Origin: Ktedonobacter sp.
GTDB lineage: Bacteria; Chloroflexota; Ktedonobacteria; Ktedonobacterales; Ktedonobacteraceae
Direction: 5' to 3'
DNA length: 6,133 nt
Assembly: GCA_003450555.1 (NCBI GenBank)
Contig: DMFQ01000455.1
Span: forward strand, 6,784 to 12,916
The translations under genes and the position numbers were made by a program. The number at the start of each line of letters is the position of its first letter. The stretch's first letter is position 1. Under the pieces are notes generated by a model. The model was not told the DNA's origin, did not search any database, and saw nothing but the letters and a program-made list of their open reading frames with translations. Shown piece after piece: positions 5,829-6,133 of the stretch.

Positions 5829-5947
5829 CGTAGGGACCCGATTGATCGCGTCTCACGGGGTGGGGTGGGGCACGCGCCTGACATGGCGGGAATGTGCCTC
5901 CCCTGCCTCTCCACCCCACCCCAGACGCGATACATCGCGTCCCTACG
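5829..5947. repeat. MITE-like nested inverted-repeat element
   Basis: The left arm (5829-5870) and right arm (5911-5947) are imperfect inverted repeats that begin and end with CGTAGGGAC/GTCCCTACG and contain matching GGGGTGGGG/CCCCACCCC tracts. Each arm is itself a dyad: GACGCGAT-AC-ATCGCGTC is perfect at 5924-5941, and its partner at 5835-5852 has one mismatch. Inner pairs (GGGGCAC with GTGCCTCCCC, and CGCC with GGCG) extend the fold, so nearly all 119 bp can form one hairpin or cruciform. It encodes no transposase and starts 23 bp after the activator stop. Short elements with GTAGGG-type ends are common in Chloroflexota as I know them. It may also slow or end transcription, though there is no U-run. 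Confidence 0.6.
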
Positions 5948-6133
5948 TGGAGCTTCGTTCCTGAACTTGTATCCATCCTGATCGCCAGCCGATAGCCTGC
6001 AAGAGTCCTCGTCCATAGTGCTCGCCCTCTCTGTGCCTTTCGTACGACTTCGTGGATACCTACACATCGCTACGTATTGTTCTTGCTCACCAGTGATGGT
6101 ATTCCCCTACCCATGACATTTGTCACGCCGAAA
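5948..6133. other. Non-coding tail without a recognisable gene
   Basis: No ORF with a credible start and ribosome binding site, no RNA gene and no clear promoter was found from the repeat element to the window edge. The only structured signal is the dyad at 6114-6125. The stretch may be the upstream region of a gene beyond the window. Confidence 0.5.
6114..6125. promoter_or_regulatory. Second TGACA-N2-TGTCA dyad
   Basis: TGACATTTGTCA matches the dodecamer at 960-971 at 11 of 12 positions, the difference being in the spacer. It could be a second site for the same regulator in front of a gene outside the window. No promoter elements can be assigned to it here. Confidence 0.3.

Noticed and set aside
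5829..5947. CRISPR array or standard intrinsic terminator
   Set aside because: There are only two inverted arms, no regularly spaced direct repeats, and no U-run after the stem.
5653..5976. Minus-strand open frames over the repeat element (107 and 90 residues)
   Set aside because: They run across the inverted-repeat element and the end of the activator gene; their content is dictated by the repeat and resembles no protein family.

Overview
The window looks like chromosomal DNA of a soil Chloroflexota bacterium of the class Ktedonobacteria. This is an inference from gene style: a very large activator combining a SARP-like DNA-binding/BTAD head, a STAND-type ATPase and TPR repeats, a stand-alone ECF-type sigma factor, a Pro-rich single-pass membrane protein of a type familiar from these genomes, and a short nested-palindrome repeat. 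No taxonomic marker gene is present.

Layout. Positions 34-843 (minus) encode a 269-residue single-pass membrane protein of unknown function. Positions 844-1106 are a 263-bp AT-rich gap with two candidate minus-strand promoters for that gene; the proximal one has a 7-bp inverted repeat exactly framing its -10 hexamer and a second dyad over its -35. Positions 1107-1805 (minus) encode a 232-residue ECF/SigK-like sigma factor. Positions 1806-2054 are a divergent control region with a 19-bp hairpin in the sigma gene leader, an array of ATTACC-type direct repeats at 11-bp spacing, and a near-consensus plus-strand promoter (TTGACA-N17-GATAAT). Positions 2055-5805 (plus) encode one large BTAD/ATPase/TPR activator, split into two overlapping frames by a one-base shift near 3531. 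Positions 5806-6133 carry a 119-bp MITE-like inverted-repeat element and a non-coding tail ending in another copy of the TGACA-N2-TGTCA dyad.

How the parts may work together. The sigma factor and the BTAD activator are transcribed away from each other from one shared region, so co-regulation is likely. The 11-bp phasing of the repeats is the spacing known for SARP-type regulators, which suggests that the activator or a relative binds there and controls itself and/or the sigma gene. The frame break falls between Walker A and Walker B of the ATPase. The activator is therefore a recent pseudogene, a sequencing error, or (less likely) a product of recoding. I see no clear new multi-gene system; the most interesting material is in the two control regions and at the frame break.
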